Shown: in pieces, positions 1-6,473 of the stretch
Position numbering within the stretch: the first letter of the stretch is position 1
Layout of the letters: each line of letters opens with the position of its first letter
DNA from: LVI-A0039 sp033105485
GTDB lineage: Bacteria > Bacillota_I > Bacilli_A > UBA3375
Reading direction: 5' to 3'
Assembly (NCBI GenBank): GCA_033105485.1
Contig: CP136956.1
Span: 1,178,001 to 1,242,000, forward strand
DNA length: 64,000 bases
Program-made: the position numbers and the translations under genes
The notes under the pieces: model-generated
The model's database searches: none
The model's input: only the letters and a program-made list of their open reading frames with translations
What the model was told of the DNA's origin: nothing

Positions 1-465
1 AAAGCAACTGTATCTGTAAGCGAGCGAGATAACTTATCTAAGATAGTAGTGTTAAATCGATATGGTAAAGATAGTTACTTTGTATCTTATATAAAGGGTA
101 TAGATTTAAGTGATGGAGTAATCGCAAGTAGTATTAGTCATGACTATCATAATATCGTCATAATTGGCCATGACGATGATCAAATTAGAAAGATGATAAA
201 GTATATCAAAAATAGTAACGGTGGTGTATACACCCTATTTAATGGCCAAATAGATGATTTAAAACTAGATGTGGCAGGACTTATGAGTAGTGAGAGCATT
301 AATGAGACGTATATTAGCTTTAAAAGGCTACTTGATACTGTCGACTTTATTGACTTTGATGAACCGTTTTTAGCAATGAGCTTCCTAACGTTAGATGTTA
401 TTCCATTCTTGAAAATAACTGATCGAGGATTATATGATTTCGAGACTCATATCTTATTAGATTAA
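1..465 (+). CDS. ade: Adenine deaminase, C-terminal part (5' end outside window)
   Basis: The frame is open from base 1 with no stop, so this is the 3' end of a longer gene and not a 138-residue protein starting at the internal GTG at 49. It carries the C-terminal signature of the adenine deaminase family: the IASSISHD segment, a glycine-rich GG-V strand, the IAGLMS-like VAGLMS motif, and a final block ending SFLTLDVIPFLKITDRGL. The enzyme converts adenine to hypoxanthine plus ammonia in purine salvage. The catalytic metal-binding amidohydrolase part lies upstream of the window and cannot be checked. A strong terminator follows directly. Confidence 0.9.
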   Translation, partial: KATVSVSERDNLSKIVVLNRYGKDSYFVSYIKGIDLSDGVIASSISHDYHNIVIIGHDDDQIRKMIKYIKNSNGGVYTLFNGQIDDLKLDVAGLMSSESINETYISFKRLLDTVDFIDFDEPFLAMSFLTLDVIPFLKITDRGLYDFETHILLD

Positions 466-489
466 AAAGTGTACATTTTGTACACTTTT
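465..489 (+). terminator. Terminator after ade
   Basis: A perfect 10-bp stem (AAAAGTGTAC / GTACACTTTT) with a 5-nt loop starts at the ade stop codon and ends in T residues. Confidence 0.85.
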
Positions 490-534
490 CTTTATGCACG
501 AGTGATAAAATCATTGTGTTAATAAGGGGGCAAA

Positions 535-1356
535 ATGGAAAAAGAAAAATTTTATAAAAAGACTTGGTTTGCAATTGTTATGACAATCTTTGTGTACCCA
601 GTAGGTATGTATTTTATTTGGACTAGTAAGAAACTAGGAAAAGTAGGAAAGATAGTAGCATCAGTATTAGGAGGTATTTTCTTCTTAAGTATTATGATTA
701 GTGATACATCAGAACCTGAAATCACACTTAGTGGTGAAAGTTCGATAGTAGTGACTAAAGGGACTGCTATGACTAGTGATGAGTTAGTGAACTCAGCAGT
801 GGCTAGTATTACAGATAATAGAACTGAAATGACAACTAGTGATATTACAGTTACTGGATTTGAAGATATTGACTTTGATACAGAAGGAAAATATAAAGTT
901 TCATTTACAGCAATCGATGATGCTGAAAACGAAGCAACAGTCCCATTCACTGTAAATGTTGAATTAAGTGAAGAACAAAAAGCAGAAATTGAGGCTGCAG
1001 AGAAAGAAGCGGCGGAAAAAGAAGCAGCAGAGAAAGAAGCAGCAGAAAAAGAAGCAGCAGAAGCTGACAAAGCAAATCGTGAAAATGAAAAAGCACTAAA
1101 ATCAGCAGAAAGTTATATTAAAATTATGGCATTTTCTGAAGAGGGACTAAGAGGGCAACTAAAGTTTGAAGGATTTACAGCTGAACAAATAGACTATGCA
1201 CTTGATAACTTAGAAGTAGACTGGAATGAAGAAGCAGTTCAATCTGCAACTAGTTACAGTAATACACTAAGTATGTCATCGTCAGCAATTTACGATCAAT
1301 TATTATTTGAAGGATTTACAGCTGAGCAAGCACAATATGGAATTGACAACTATTAA
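535..1356 (+). CDS. Membrane-anchored protein with Ig-like domain and two Ltp repeats
   Basis: This is a 273-residue protein. Two hydrophobic segments (about residues 10-30 and 38-55) anchor it. An Ig-like/DUF5011-type domain (about 62-143) has the FDTEGKYKVSFTAIDD strand pattern. A charged Ala-Glu-Lys repeat (about 145-177) forms a helical stalk. Two tandem copies of the Ltp module (host cell surface-exposed lipoprotein family) cover about 185-228 and 230-273, each with a SY...MS/F...L..QL.FEGFTAEQ..Y..DN pattern. Ltp of phage TP-J34 blocks DNA injection by other phages; chromosomal copies are common and mostly uncharacterised. The start ATG follows an AAGGGGG ribosome site. The antisense open frame here is a by-product of the Glu-Ala repeat. 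Confidence 0.8.
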   Translation: MEKEKFYKKTWFAIVMTIFVYPVGMYFIWTSKKLGKVGKIVASVLGGIFFLSIMISDTSEPEITLSGESSIVVTKGTAMTSDELVNSAVASITDNRTEMTTSDITVTGFEDIDFDTEGKYKVSFTAIDDAENEATVPFTVNVELSEEQKAEIEAAEKEAAEKEAAEKEAAEKEAAEADKANRENEKALKSAESYIKIMAFSEEGLRGQLKFEGFTAEQIDYALDNLEVDWNEEAVQSATSYSNTLSMSSSAIYDQLLFEGFTAEQAQYGIDNY

Positions 1357-1398
1357 TATAAAGAAACTACTTCTAGTAATAGGAGTAGTTTCTTTATA
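1357..1398 (+). terminator. Terminator after the Ltp-domain gene
   Basis: A 15-bp perfect stem pairs 1357-1371 with 1384-1398 around a 12-nt loop. The A-rich left arm and T-rich right arm make it look bidirectional. Confidence 0.8.
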
Positions 1399-1439
1399 TA
1401 GTGTATAATATAAATGTAATAGTTTATTGGAGGAAAAAT

Positions 1440-1640
1440 ATGAAAAAGAAAGTAGCATTAATATCGGCGATAGTAGTTTCAATTATTTTAATCATTGCAA
1501 TAGTTCCAAAGCAAATGAGGACAATTAATGATCCGTGGTCATCAACGAGTTGGACTGTATATGTTGCCGGATGGCAGATCAAAGTAATCTTTTTAATTGC
1601 TGTAATCGGTTTAGCAATATATTTATTAAAGAAAAAATAA
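1440..1640 (+). CDS. Small two-segment membrane protein
   Basis: A 66-residue protein with an N-terminal KKK followed by a hydrophobic helix (about 4-22), a short polar, Trp-rich outside loop (about 28-44), a second helix (about 47-62) and a KKK tail. The positive residues place both ends in the cytoplasm. The ATG at 1440 is preceded by GGAGG at proper distance; an in-frame upstream ATG at 1401 has no ribosome site and lies at the -10 region (TATAAT 1404-1409). I do not recognise a family. Confidence 0.65.
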   Translation: MKKKVALISAIVVSIILIIAIVPKQMRTINDPWSSTSWTVYVAGWQIKVIFLIAVIGLAIYLLKKK

Positions 1641-1667
1641 GGGGTTTAAGGAGCTATCATAAATAGT

Positions 1668-1769
1668 ATGATTTTAGTAATTGTGTTAGTTTTAATTATT
1701 CTTATTTTCTTTGCGCTATTAATAAGAGAATATAAACAAGCTAAAGACAAACGTATAAATGAAAATTAG
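1668..1769 (+). CDS. 33-residue single-helix membrane micro-protein
   Basis: The sequence is one hydrophobic helix (residues 1-18) followed by a basic tail rich in Lys and Arg. It lies 27 bases after the preceding small membrane gene. An AAGGAG site sits at 1648-1653, rather far (14 nt) from the ATG. ATCATA before and TATGAT across the ATG form a perfect 6-bp hairpin that would mask the start codon. It could be a real micro-protein or a chance frame. Confidence 0.45.
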   Translation: MILVIVLVLIILIFFALLIREYKQAKDKRINEN

Positions 1770-1794
1770 TAGTATTATACAAATTTGTTCTGTA

Positions 1795-1826
1795 TCGATA
1801 AAATGCAGATATTTATAAAATATCGA
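1795..1826 (+). promoter_or_regulatory. Nested inverted repeat upstream of the SatD-like gene
   Basis: TCGATA at 1795-1800 pairs with TATCGA at 1821-1826, and inside it GATATTT (1808-1814) pairs with AAATATC (1818-1824). The dyad lies about 45 bases before the next start codon, a plausible operator position for the HTH protein encoded just downstream. That role is inferred from position only. Confidence 0.4.
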
Positions 1827-1868
1827 AGAATTATAGATAGCGTGTCCTTATATAAATAAGGAGGCTGT

Positions 1869-2492
1869 ATGTACTTACTTATATTTGATTTAATTGACTC
1901 TAGAAAGAAAAAAGTTATCTTATCAGATATCATTGATATTCAAACTATTATTACTAATTTTGAAATTGAGGGTGATAAGATTGAGATTACTGGTGGTGAT
2001 CAAATTAGATTACTTAGTGATAAACCACAATTTTTAATCAGTATTATACTTGAGTGTCTTGCAAAACTCGGGAAACATGATCTTAAAGCTCGTGTATATG
2101 TTTCAACAGGGCATATTGAACGTTTAGATGTTCCAATCAATGAGATGCAAGGTGATATTTTTTATAAAGCAAAAGAGCTTGAAATAAATAGTAAGACTGA
2201 GAAATTTATAAAAGATAACCAAATTTTTTATATTGGTGCCAAGCACACAGAAGAACTTGAGTTACTGTTTAATGCATTCGCCAAGTTAGTATTACATAAG
2301 CCTAAGTACTTAAATACTATTGTTTGTTCAGTGTATTTAGGAATGTCACAGACAGCAATCGCTCAAGAACTAAATATTAGTCAATCATCAATTAACAATC
2401 AATTAGTCAAAAGTAATGCAAACTTAGTTTTAAAATACCAAAAAGTTATAGGGAAGTTAATTGAGGATGAAATATGGATTTACAACAATTAG
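1869..2492 (+). CDS. SatD-like protein with C-terminal helix-turn-helix
   Basis: A 207-residue protein that opens with MYLLIFDLIDSRK, resembling the SatD family, whose members start with a similar hydrophobic strand, Asp and SR motif. It continues with a GGDQIRLL strand corresponding to the GDEFQ region. The C-terminal part (about 155-200) contains MSQTAIAQELNISQSSINNQL, a clear helix-turn-helix of the sigma-factor-like/LuxR-like kind. The family is poorly characterised and likely senses something and binds DNA. AAGGAGG precedes the ATG. It overlaps the next micro-gene by 19 bases, suggesting translational coupling. The inverted repeat upstream may be its own operator. Confidence 0.6.
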   Translation: MYLLIFDLIDSRKKKVILSDIIDIQTIITNFEIEGDKIEITGGDQIRLLSDKPQFLISIILECLAKLGKHDLKARVYVSTGHIERLDVPINEMQGDIFYKAKELEINSKTEKFIKDNQIFYIGAKHTEELELLFNAFAKLVLHKPKYLNTIVCSVYLGMSQTAIAQELNISQSSINNQLVKSNANLVLKYQKVIGKLIEDEIWIYNN

Positions 2493-2605
2493 TAGTTAGT
2501 CAACATACAGCTAGTCAAATCTCAGCTATAGATATAGCTGTCATTTTAATAATAAATATTGTATTAGCCATAATTGTAACTGTTCTTGTTTTTCTAAAGT
2601 TATAA
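2474..2605 (+). CDS. 43-residue single-helix membrane micro-protein coupled to the SatD-like gene
   Basis: The ATG lies inside the 3' end of the preceding gene, 7 bases after GAGG. The protein has a short polar N-terminus followed by an uninterrupted hydrophobic helix of about 25 residues ending FLKL. SatD-family genes are often followed by a membrane protein gene, so the pairing of a cytoplasmic HTH protein with a membrane partner is plausible. No family recognised. Confidence 0.5.
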   Translation: MDLQQLVVSQHTASQISAIDIAVILIINIVLAIIVTVLVFLKL

Positions 2606-2622
2606 GAAAATAAAATATAACT

Positions 2623-2652
2623 AAAGTACTCCAACTATTTGGGGTATTTTTT
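2623..2652 (+). terminator. Terminator after the SatD-like pair
   Basis: AAAGTACTCC pairs with GGGGTATTTT (two G-T pairs) around an 8-nt loop, followed by T residues. Confidence 0.7.
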
Positions 2653-2722
2653 AACGCTAATCTAATAGCAGAAAAAAGAAAACGATTATCTTGATAGGTG
2701 ATAATATATAAATAAGTGTAAG

Positions 2723-2750
2723 TATACTAGTGAAAGTTTTCGCTAGTATA
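2723..2750 (+). promoter_or_regulatory. Hairpin in the leader of the tauE operon
   Basis: TATACTAGTGAAA and TTTCGCTAGTATA form a 13-bp inverted repeat with a 2-nt centre and one mismatch, tolerated as G-T in RNA. It ends 53 bases before the exporter start and is followed by TTTAATATTT. It may be an operator or a weak leader terminator. Confidence 0.45.
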
Positions 2751-2803
2751 TTTAATATTTAAATATGGGGAAAAGTTAAAATAGTTATGAATTGGAGAAA
2801 GAA

Positions 2804-3574
2804 ATGATAATTTATTTATTAATCGCATTATTTGCAACAATTATAGGGTCACTTGTAGGTCTTGGTGGGGGCGTAATAATGAAGCCATTATTACAAGCAG
2901 TGAGCCCTCTTGATGCTTTAAGCATAAATGTTCTGTCATCAGTTACGGTATTCTTTATGGCGATGAGCACTTTATATAAACGTACGAAAGCTGATCGTAC
3001 ATTATACAAAGCACAATACTTATATTTAATTATAGGGTCAATTATAGGGGGAACTATAGGTAATAGTATTTTCAGTAGTTTCTTAACTATGTTCGATAAT
3101 GAAAATACTGTTTCTTTTATTCAAACATTAATCTTAATTGTATTACTTATTATGGTCGTGTTTAAACATCTATATGTTGAAAAATTACCGGTATTTGAGT
3201 CTAAAATATCAATGGTAATAATTGGGATTTCGCTATCAATCTTATCGACATTCTTAGGAATTGGTGGAGGACCAATTAATGTTCCAGTGTTCATAGGATT
3301 CCTAGGAGTATCAATTTTAGATGCAACCTACCTATCAATTTTAGTAATCTTCTTCTCACAATTAAGTAATATTGTAATTTACTTGACTGATGGTACGTTT
3401 GGAATCGTTGAGTTATTACCACTATTAGTAATGATTCCAGCCGCTATTTTCGGAGGAATTGCTGGTGGTAAGTTAAGTCAAACGTTAGAAGTGGAAACAG
3501 TAGATAGACTATTCAATATAACCATAATATCACTAATCGTACTAAACGTTTATAACCTGACATTATATATTTAA
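2804..3574 (+). CDS. TauE/SafE (DUF81) family membrane exporter
   Basis: A 256-residue, eight-helix membrane protein with two repeated halves. Each half carries the family's glycine signature: GSLVGLGGGVIMKPL near the N-terminus and STFLGIGGGPINVPVF in the middle. Family members export sulfite, sulfoacetate or related organosulfur anions. I start it at ATG 2804 because GGAG lies 6-9 bases upstream; the in-frame TTG at 2792 overlaps that site. It is 8 bases from the radical SAM sulfatase-maturase gene, so the two are one transcript and the exported anion is probably sulfur-containing. Substrate is inferred. Confidence 0.85.
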   Translation: MIIYLLIALFATIIGSLVGLGGGVIMKPLLQAVSPLDALSINVLSSVTVFFMAMSTLYKRTKADRTLYKAQYLYLIIGSIIGGTIGNSIFSSFLTMFDNENTVSFIQTLILIVLLIMVVFKHLYVEKLPVFESKISMVIIGISLSILSTFLGIGGGPINVPVFIGFLGVSILDATYLSILVIFFSQLSNIVIYLTDGTFGIVELLPLLVMIPAAIFGGIAGGKLSQTLEVETVDRLFNITIISLIVLNVYNLTLYI

Positions 3575-3582
3575 GGATGATA

Positions 3583-4683
3583 ATGAAAAATTTAAATATT
3601 TTAATAAAACCATCAAGTAATAAGTGTAACTTACAGTGTAAGTATTGCTTTTATGATGATGTAAGCCATAGTCGTGAGATAAGTGACTATGATTATATGA
3701 CTGCTGATACAGCAATTGCAATTATTGATAATGTGTTTAGTACTGAGGGACTAGAAAGTGTTCACTTTGGATTCCAAGGAGGAGAACCAACCTTATCTGG
3801 AATTGAGTTCTTTACTAATTTCTTTAATCATGTAAATGAAGTAAAAGGTAATGTTCAAGTTGATTTTTCATTACAAACGAATGGTATTTTAATTGATGAA
3901 AACTGGACTAAATTATTTAAAGAAAATGATGTGCTAGTGGGATTATCTTTAGATGGGCCTGCAAAATTCCATGATAATAACCGAATTGACTTCGGGAATA
4001 AACATACGCACAGTAAAGTTATGGCAGCAGCTAAACTTATGCACTCTGAAGGTGTTGCTTTCAATGTTCTAACAGTTGTAACTAGTAAGAATGCAGTAAA
4101 TATTGAAAAGATTTATGACTACTTAGTAAAGAATGATTTTACTTACTTGCAGTTCATTCCGGTGCTAGAGCCACTAGATTATAAAGTGAGCAATATCCGT
4201 AAAGTAAACGATCAGTATTATGAATACCTTAGTAACTTATATAAAGCATGGATTAAGGATTATAAAACAGGAAAGTATATCAGTGTTAGGTTCTTTAATA
4301 ACATGCTTAATATCATGCTTGGTGGGAGTCCTGAAGCATGTGATATGCGTGGAGTATGTTCAGTTCAAAATATCATTGAAGCAGATGGTACAACATTTAC
4401 TTGTGATTTCTATGCAATTGATAAATATAAGATTGGTAATGCAGCTACTGATAAATTCGTAGATATGATGTCAACTGAAATTGCTAAGGACTTTGTAATG
4501 AGTAGTACAAAACATCCAGAAGAGTGTAAAAACTGTGAAGTCTATGCATTATGCCGTAATGGTTGTCGCCGTATGCGATCTAATGGAAAGTATATGTATT
4601 GTGATGCTCTAAAGAAATTCTTAAGAACTTACGGTAAAGAACTAAACCAAGTTGCAATTGAATTGAGCATGCGAAATAGATAA
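3583..4683 (+). CDS. Anaerobic sulfatase-maturating enzyme (radical SAM/SPASM)
   Basis: This 366-residue enzyme has the radical SAM motif C-x3-C-x2-C (KCNLQCKYC) near residue 17, the FGFQGGEPTLSG SAM-binding strand, and a C-terminal SPASM region with clustered cysteines (CDMRGVC, CDF, CKNCEVYALCRNGC, YC) that bind two more Fe-S clusters. Family members oxidise an active-site Cys or Ser of sulfatases to formylglycine under anaerobic conditions. ATG 3583 is chosen over ATG 3577 because AAGGA would overlap the latter. No sulfatase gene lies in the window, so its client must be elsewhere or it modifies another protein. Confidence 0.85.
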   Translation: MKNLNILIKPSSNKCNLQCKYCFYDDVSHSREISDYDYMTADTAIAIIDNVFSTEGLESVHFGFQGGEPTLSGIEFFTNFFNHVNEVKGNVQVDFSLQTNGILIDENWTKLFKENDVLVGLSLDGPAKFHDNNRIDFGNKHTHSKVMAAAKLMHSEGVAFNVLTVVTSKNAVNIEKIYDYLVKNDFTYLQFIPVLEPLDYKVSNIRKVNDQYYEYLSNLYKAWIKDYKTGKYISVRFFNNMLNIMLGGSPEACDMRGVCSVQNIIEADGTTFTCDFYAIDKYKIGNAATDKFVDMMSTEIAKDFVMSSTKHPEECKNCEVYALCRNGCRRMRSNGKYMYCDALKKFLRTYGKELNQVAIELSMRNR

Positions 4684-4685
4684 AT

Positions 4686-4723
4686 AAAAATAACTACTAG
4701 TAAATGGTCTAGTAGTTATTTTT
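4686..4723 (+). terminator. Terminator after the maturase gene
   Basis: A perfect 15-bp stem pairs 4686-4700 with 4709-4723; the right arm ends TTATTTTT. Confidence 0.85.
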
Positions 4724-4828
4724 AAATTAAAGTTAATTTTAGTAGTAAGTGTCAAATAAGGTTATTCTCTGTTTAACTATAAGTTGGTATGATAGGCATA
4801 TAAAACAAATAGAAACGAGGTAACTATT

Positions 4829-4951
4829 ATGATGATAATGACGCAAACACTAGCAAATACAGGCTATGGATTAGGTGTTTTAATAACCCTGGGTATTATT
4901 GCTCTAATTATTTTAGGAATAGTTATGATTATTAGAAGAGCATTTAATTAA
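4829..4951 (+). CDS. 40-residue orphan LANTG micro-protein
   Basis: After four methionine-rich residues the protein has TLANTG, then a hydrophobic helix of about 21 residues, then RRAFN. This is the exact architecture of a sortase sorting signal (motif, membrane helix, positive tail), and LANTG is the same motif found at the end of the large surface protein encoded at 7904-10081. Here there is no signal peptide and no exported domain. GAGG lies 8 bases before the ATG, so it looks independently translated. It may be a decayed 3' end of a surface protein or a free sorting-signal peptide; I cannot decide. Confidence 0.5.
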   Translation: MMIMTQTLANTGYGLGVLITLGIIALIILGIVMIIRRAFN

Positions 4952-5023
4952 CCAAGAAAACCAAGTGTAAATTATTCTTTACAACTCGTGGCATATATGC
5001 TAAAGTAGATGTAAGGAGCGATT

Positions 5024-5119
5024 ATGAACAGATTATATACAGCCGTAAATAATAATAGCAATAACAATCAAAATGGAGCGAAAGCTACATATATTTTGTC
5101 AGATGCTAGGCTAATATAA
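5024..5119 (+). CDS. Asparagine-rich leader peptide of asnA
   Basis: A 31-residue open frame with AAGGAG 5-10 bases before its ATG. Residues 9-17 read NNNSNNNQN, seven asparagines in nine codons. It ends 26 bases before a terminator hairpin that lies just ahead of asnA, the asparagine synthetase gene. This is the classical layout of ribosome-mediated attenuation: stalling at Asn codons when charged tRNA-Asn is low would alter folding of the leader RNA and allow read-through. The remainder of the peptide is ordinary. The assignment rests on composition and position. Confidence 0.8.
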   Translation: MNRLYTAVNNNSNNNQNGAKATYILSDARLI

Positions 5120-5145
5120 TACAATTCATAATTGTAACTATTTTT

Positions 5146-5175
5146 AAAAAGTCCATCATTTGATGGGCTTTTTTT
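5146..5175 (+). promoter_or_regulatory. Attenuator terminator before asnA
   Basis: GTCCATCA (5151-5158) pairs with TGATGGGC (5161-5168) with a 2-nt formal loop, extended by A residues on the left and seven T residues on the right. It separates the Asn-rich leader peptide from asnA. ATGGA at 5073-5077, within the last Asn codon of the leader, could pair with TCCAT of the left arm; ACAATT/AATTGT at 5121-5135 forms a small intervening hairpin. The complete switching scheme is not resolved by eye. No T-box core sequence is present. Confidence 0.75.
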
Positions 5176-5206
5176 GTATAAAAAAATTAATTTAGGAGAA
5201 AAGATT

Positions 5207-6220
5207 ATGAGTAAAACAGTTATTCCAGAAGGTTACAAAATGCAGTTAGATTATGTAGAAACAAACAAAGCAATTAAGTTCGTAAAAGATACATTCCAAG
5301 CAAGTTTACAAGAAGCATTAAATTTAACAAGAGTATCAGCGCCATTATTCGTAGATGTTAAGACGGGACTTAACGATACATTAAATGGTATTGAAGCACC
5401 TGTCGAGTTTTCACCGAAGTACGTAGAAGGATTAGATGCACAAGTGGTTCACTCGCTTGCTAAGTGGAAACGCTACACTTTGGGTACGCACGGATTCAAA
5501 GAGCATACAGGGTTATATACTGATATGAATGCAATCCGTAAAGATGAAGAGTTAGATAACATTCACTCGTTATACGTTGACCAATGGGATTGGGAAGCTG
5601 TTATTACTAAAGAAGATCGTACAGAAACTTATTTAAAGAAATGTGTAGAGAACATTTATACAACAATTTTAAAAGTAGAGCATGCAGTATTAATTAAGTA
5701 TCCATTCTTAGTAGATTCAAAATTACCTGAGACAATCACATTCATTACAACTCAAGAGTTATTAGATATGTATCCAGACTTAGCACCACGTGAGCGTGAA
5801 GATGCTATTTGTAAGAAACATGGAGCAGTATTCTTAATGAAAATTGGGGACTTATTAACTAACGGAGAAGTACATGATGGGCGTGCACCAGACTACGATG
5901 ACTGGACTTTAAACGGAGATATCATTGTATGGAATGAAACGTTAGGCCGCGCTTATGAATTATCAAGCATGGGGATTCGAGTAAGTGAAGAGTCACTTGC
6001 AACTCAATTAGAAAAGCGTGGAGTATCTGAGATGAGTACCTTACCATTCCACAGTGCAATCTTAGGTGGAGAACTACCATATACGATTGGTGGAGGAATT
6101 GGACAAAGTAGATTATGTATGTACTTCTTAAGAAAAGCACATATTGGTGAAGTGCAATCTTCGATTTGGGACCAAGAGACACTAGAAGTTTGTGATAAAG
6201 CAGGAATCACATTATTATAA
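5207..6220 (+). CDS. asnA: Aspartate-ammonia ligase (asparagine synthetase AsnA)
   Basis: A 337-residue cytoplasmic enzyme of the class II aminoacyl-tRNA-synthetase-like fold making asparagine from aspartate, ammonia and ATP. Recognisable blocks include KFVKDTFQASLQEALNL, SAPLFVDVKTGLNDTLNG, the LGTHGFKEHTGLYTDMNAIR segment, SLYVDQWDWE, and the C-terminal GGGIGQSRLCMYFL ATP-binding motif. Length matches the family (about 330). ATG 5207 follows AGGAG; the upstream in-frame start at 5174 lies in the terminator tail. It appears monocistronic and controlled by the Asn leader peptide and attenuator directly upstream. Confidence 0.97.
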   Translation: MSKTVIPEGYKMQLDYVETNKAIKFVKDTFQASLQEALNLTRVSAPLFVDVKTGLNDTLNGIEAPVEFSPKYVEGLDAQVVHSLAKWKRYTLGTHGFKEHTGLYTDMNAIRKDEELDNIHSLYVDQWDWEAVITKEDRTETYLKKCVENIYTTILKVEHAVLIKYPFLVDSKLPETITFITTQELLDMYPDLAPREREDAICKKHGAVFLMKIGDLLTNGEVHDGRAPDYDDWTLNGDIIVWNETLGRAYELSSMGIRVSEESLATQLEKRGVSEMSTLPFHSAILGGELPYTIGGGIGQSRLCMYFLRKAHIGEVQSSIWDQETLEVCDKAGITLL

Positions 6221-6324
6221 TAAAGGCTAGAACTGAGATTAATTTCTTAGTTCTTTTAAAGAATTATATACATTAATTGATTATTGTGTTATACTAGTTG
6301 CAATAAATGAAATTTGGAGAAAAT

Positions 6325-6363
6325 ATGATTAAACTTAACAACGTACACCACCACATCATCTAA
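6325..6363 (+). CDS. Histidine-rich leader peptide (MIKLNNVHHHII)
   Basis: A 12-residue open frame preceded by TTGGAG, with codons for Asn-Asn then His-His-His near its end, all histidines as CAC. It is the first frame downstream of an extended -10 promoter (TG-T-TATACT, 6290-6295) and is followed by a terminator hairpin and an amino-acid permease gene. The layout is the same as in enterobacterial his-operon attenuation but in a Gram-positive-type genome, and implies that the permease carries histidine or a histidine precursor. Confidence 0.8.
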   Translation: MIKLNNVHHHII

Positions 6364-6459
6364 CAAATCGTGTAGACAAAAGTCTAGGCGCATATTGGTG
6401 ATGTCTAGGTAAGTTTAATTATTTGAAGAGTAGTCACTTCGGTGACTACTCTTTTTTTT
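6328..6459 (+). promoter_or_regulatory. Histidine attenuator with mutually exclusive helices
   Basis: The terminator stem AGAGTAGTCAC (6427-6437)/GTGACTACTCT (6442-6452) is a perfect 11-bp helix with a TTCG loop and a following T-run. Upstream, ATTAAACTTA (6328-6337, in the leader peptide) pairs perfectly with TAAGTTTAAT (6410-6419), and ACATCATC (6353-6360, after the His codons) pairs with GGTGATGT (6397-6404). TAGAC at 6373-6377 can pair with GTCTA at 6382-6386 or at 6403-6407. GGTGAT could also pair weakly with GTCACT of the terminator. A ribosome on the His codons would free GGTGATGT, consistent with antitermination. The pairings are seen; the switching is inferred. Confidence 0.75.
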
Positions 6460-6473
6460 ATGAAAGGGAGAAA

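Noticed and set aside
552..1070. Antisense open frame rich in Ser-Ala-Phe
   Set aside because: It mirrors the Glu-Ala-Lys repeat of the sense gene; no ribosome site and no family likeness.
4984..5206. T-box riboswitch before asnA
   Set aside because: The conserved T-box core (AGGGTGG-type) and stem I motifs are absent; the leader peptide explains the region better.
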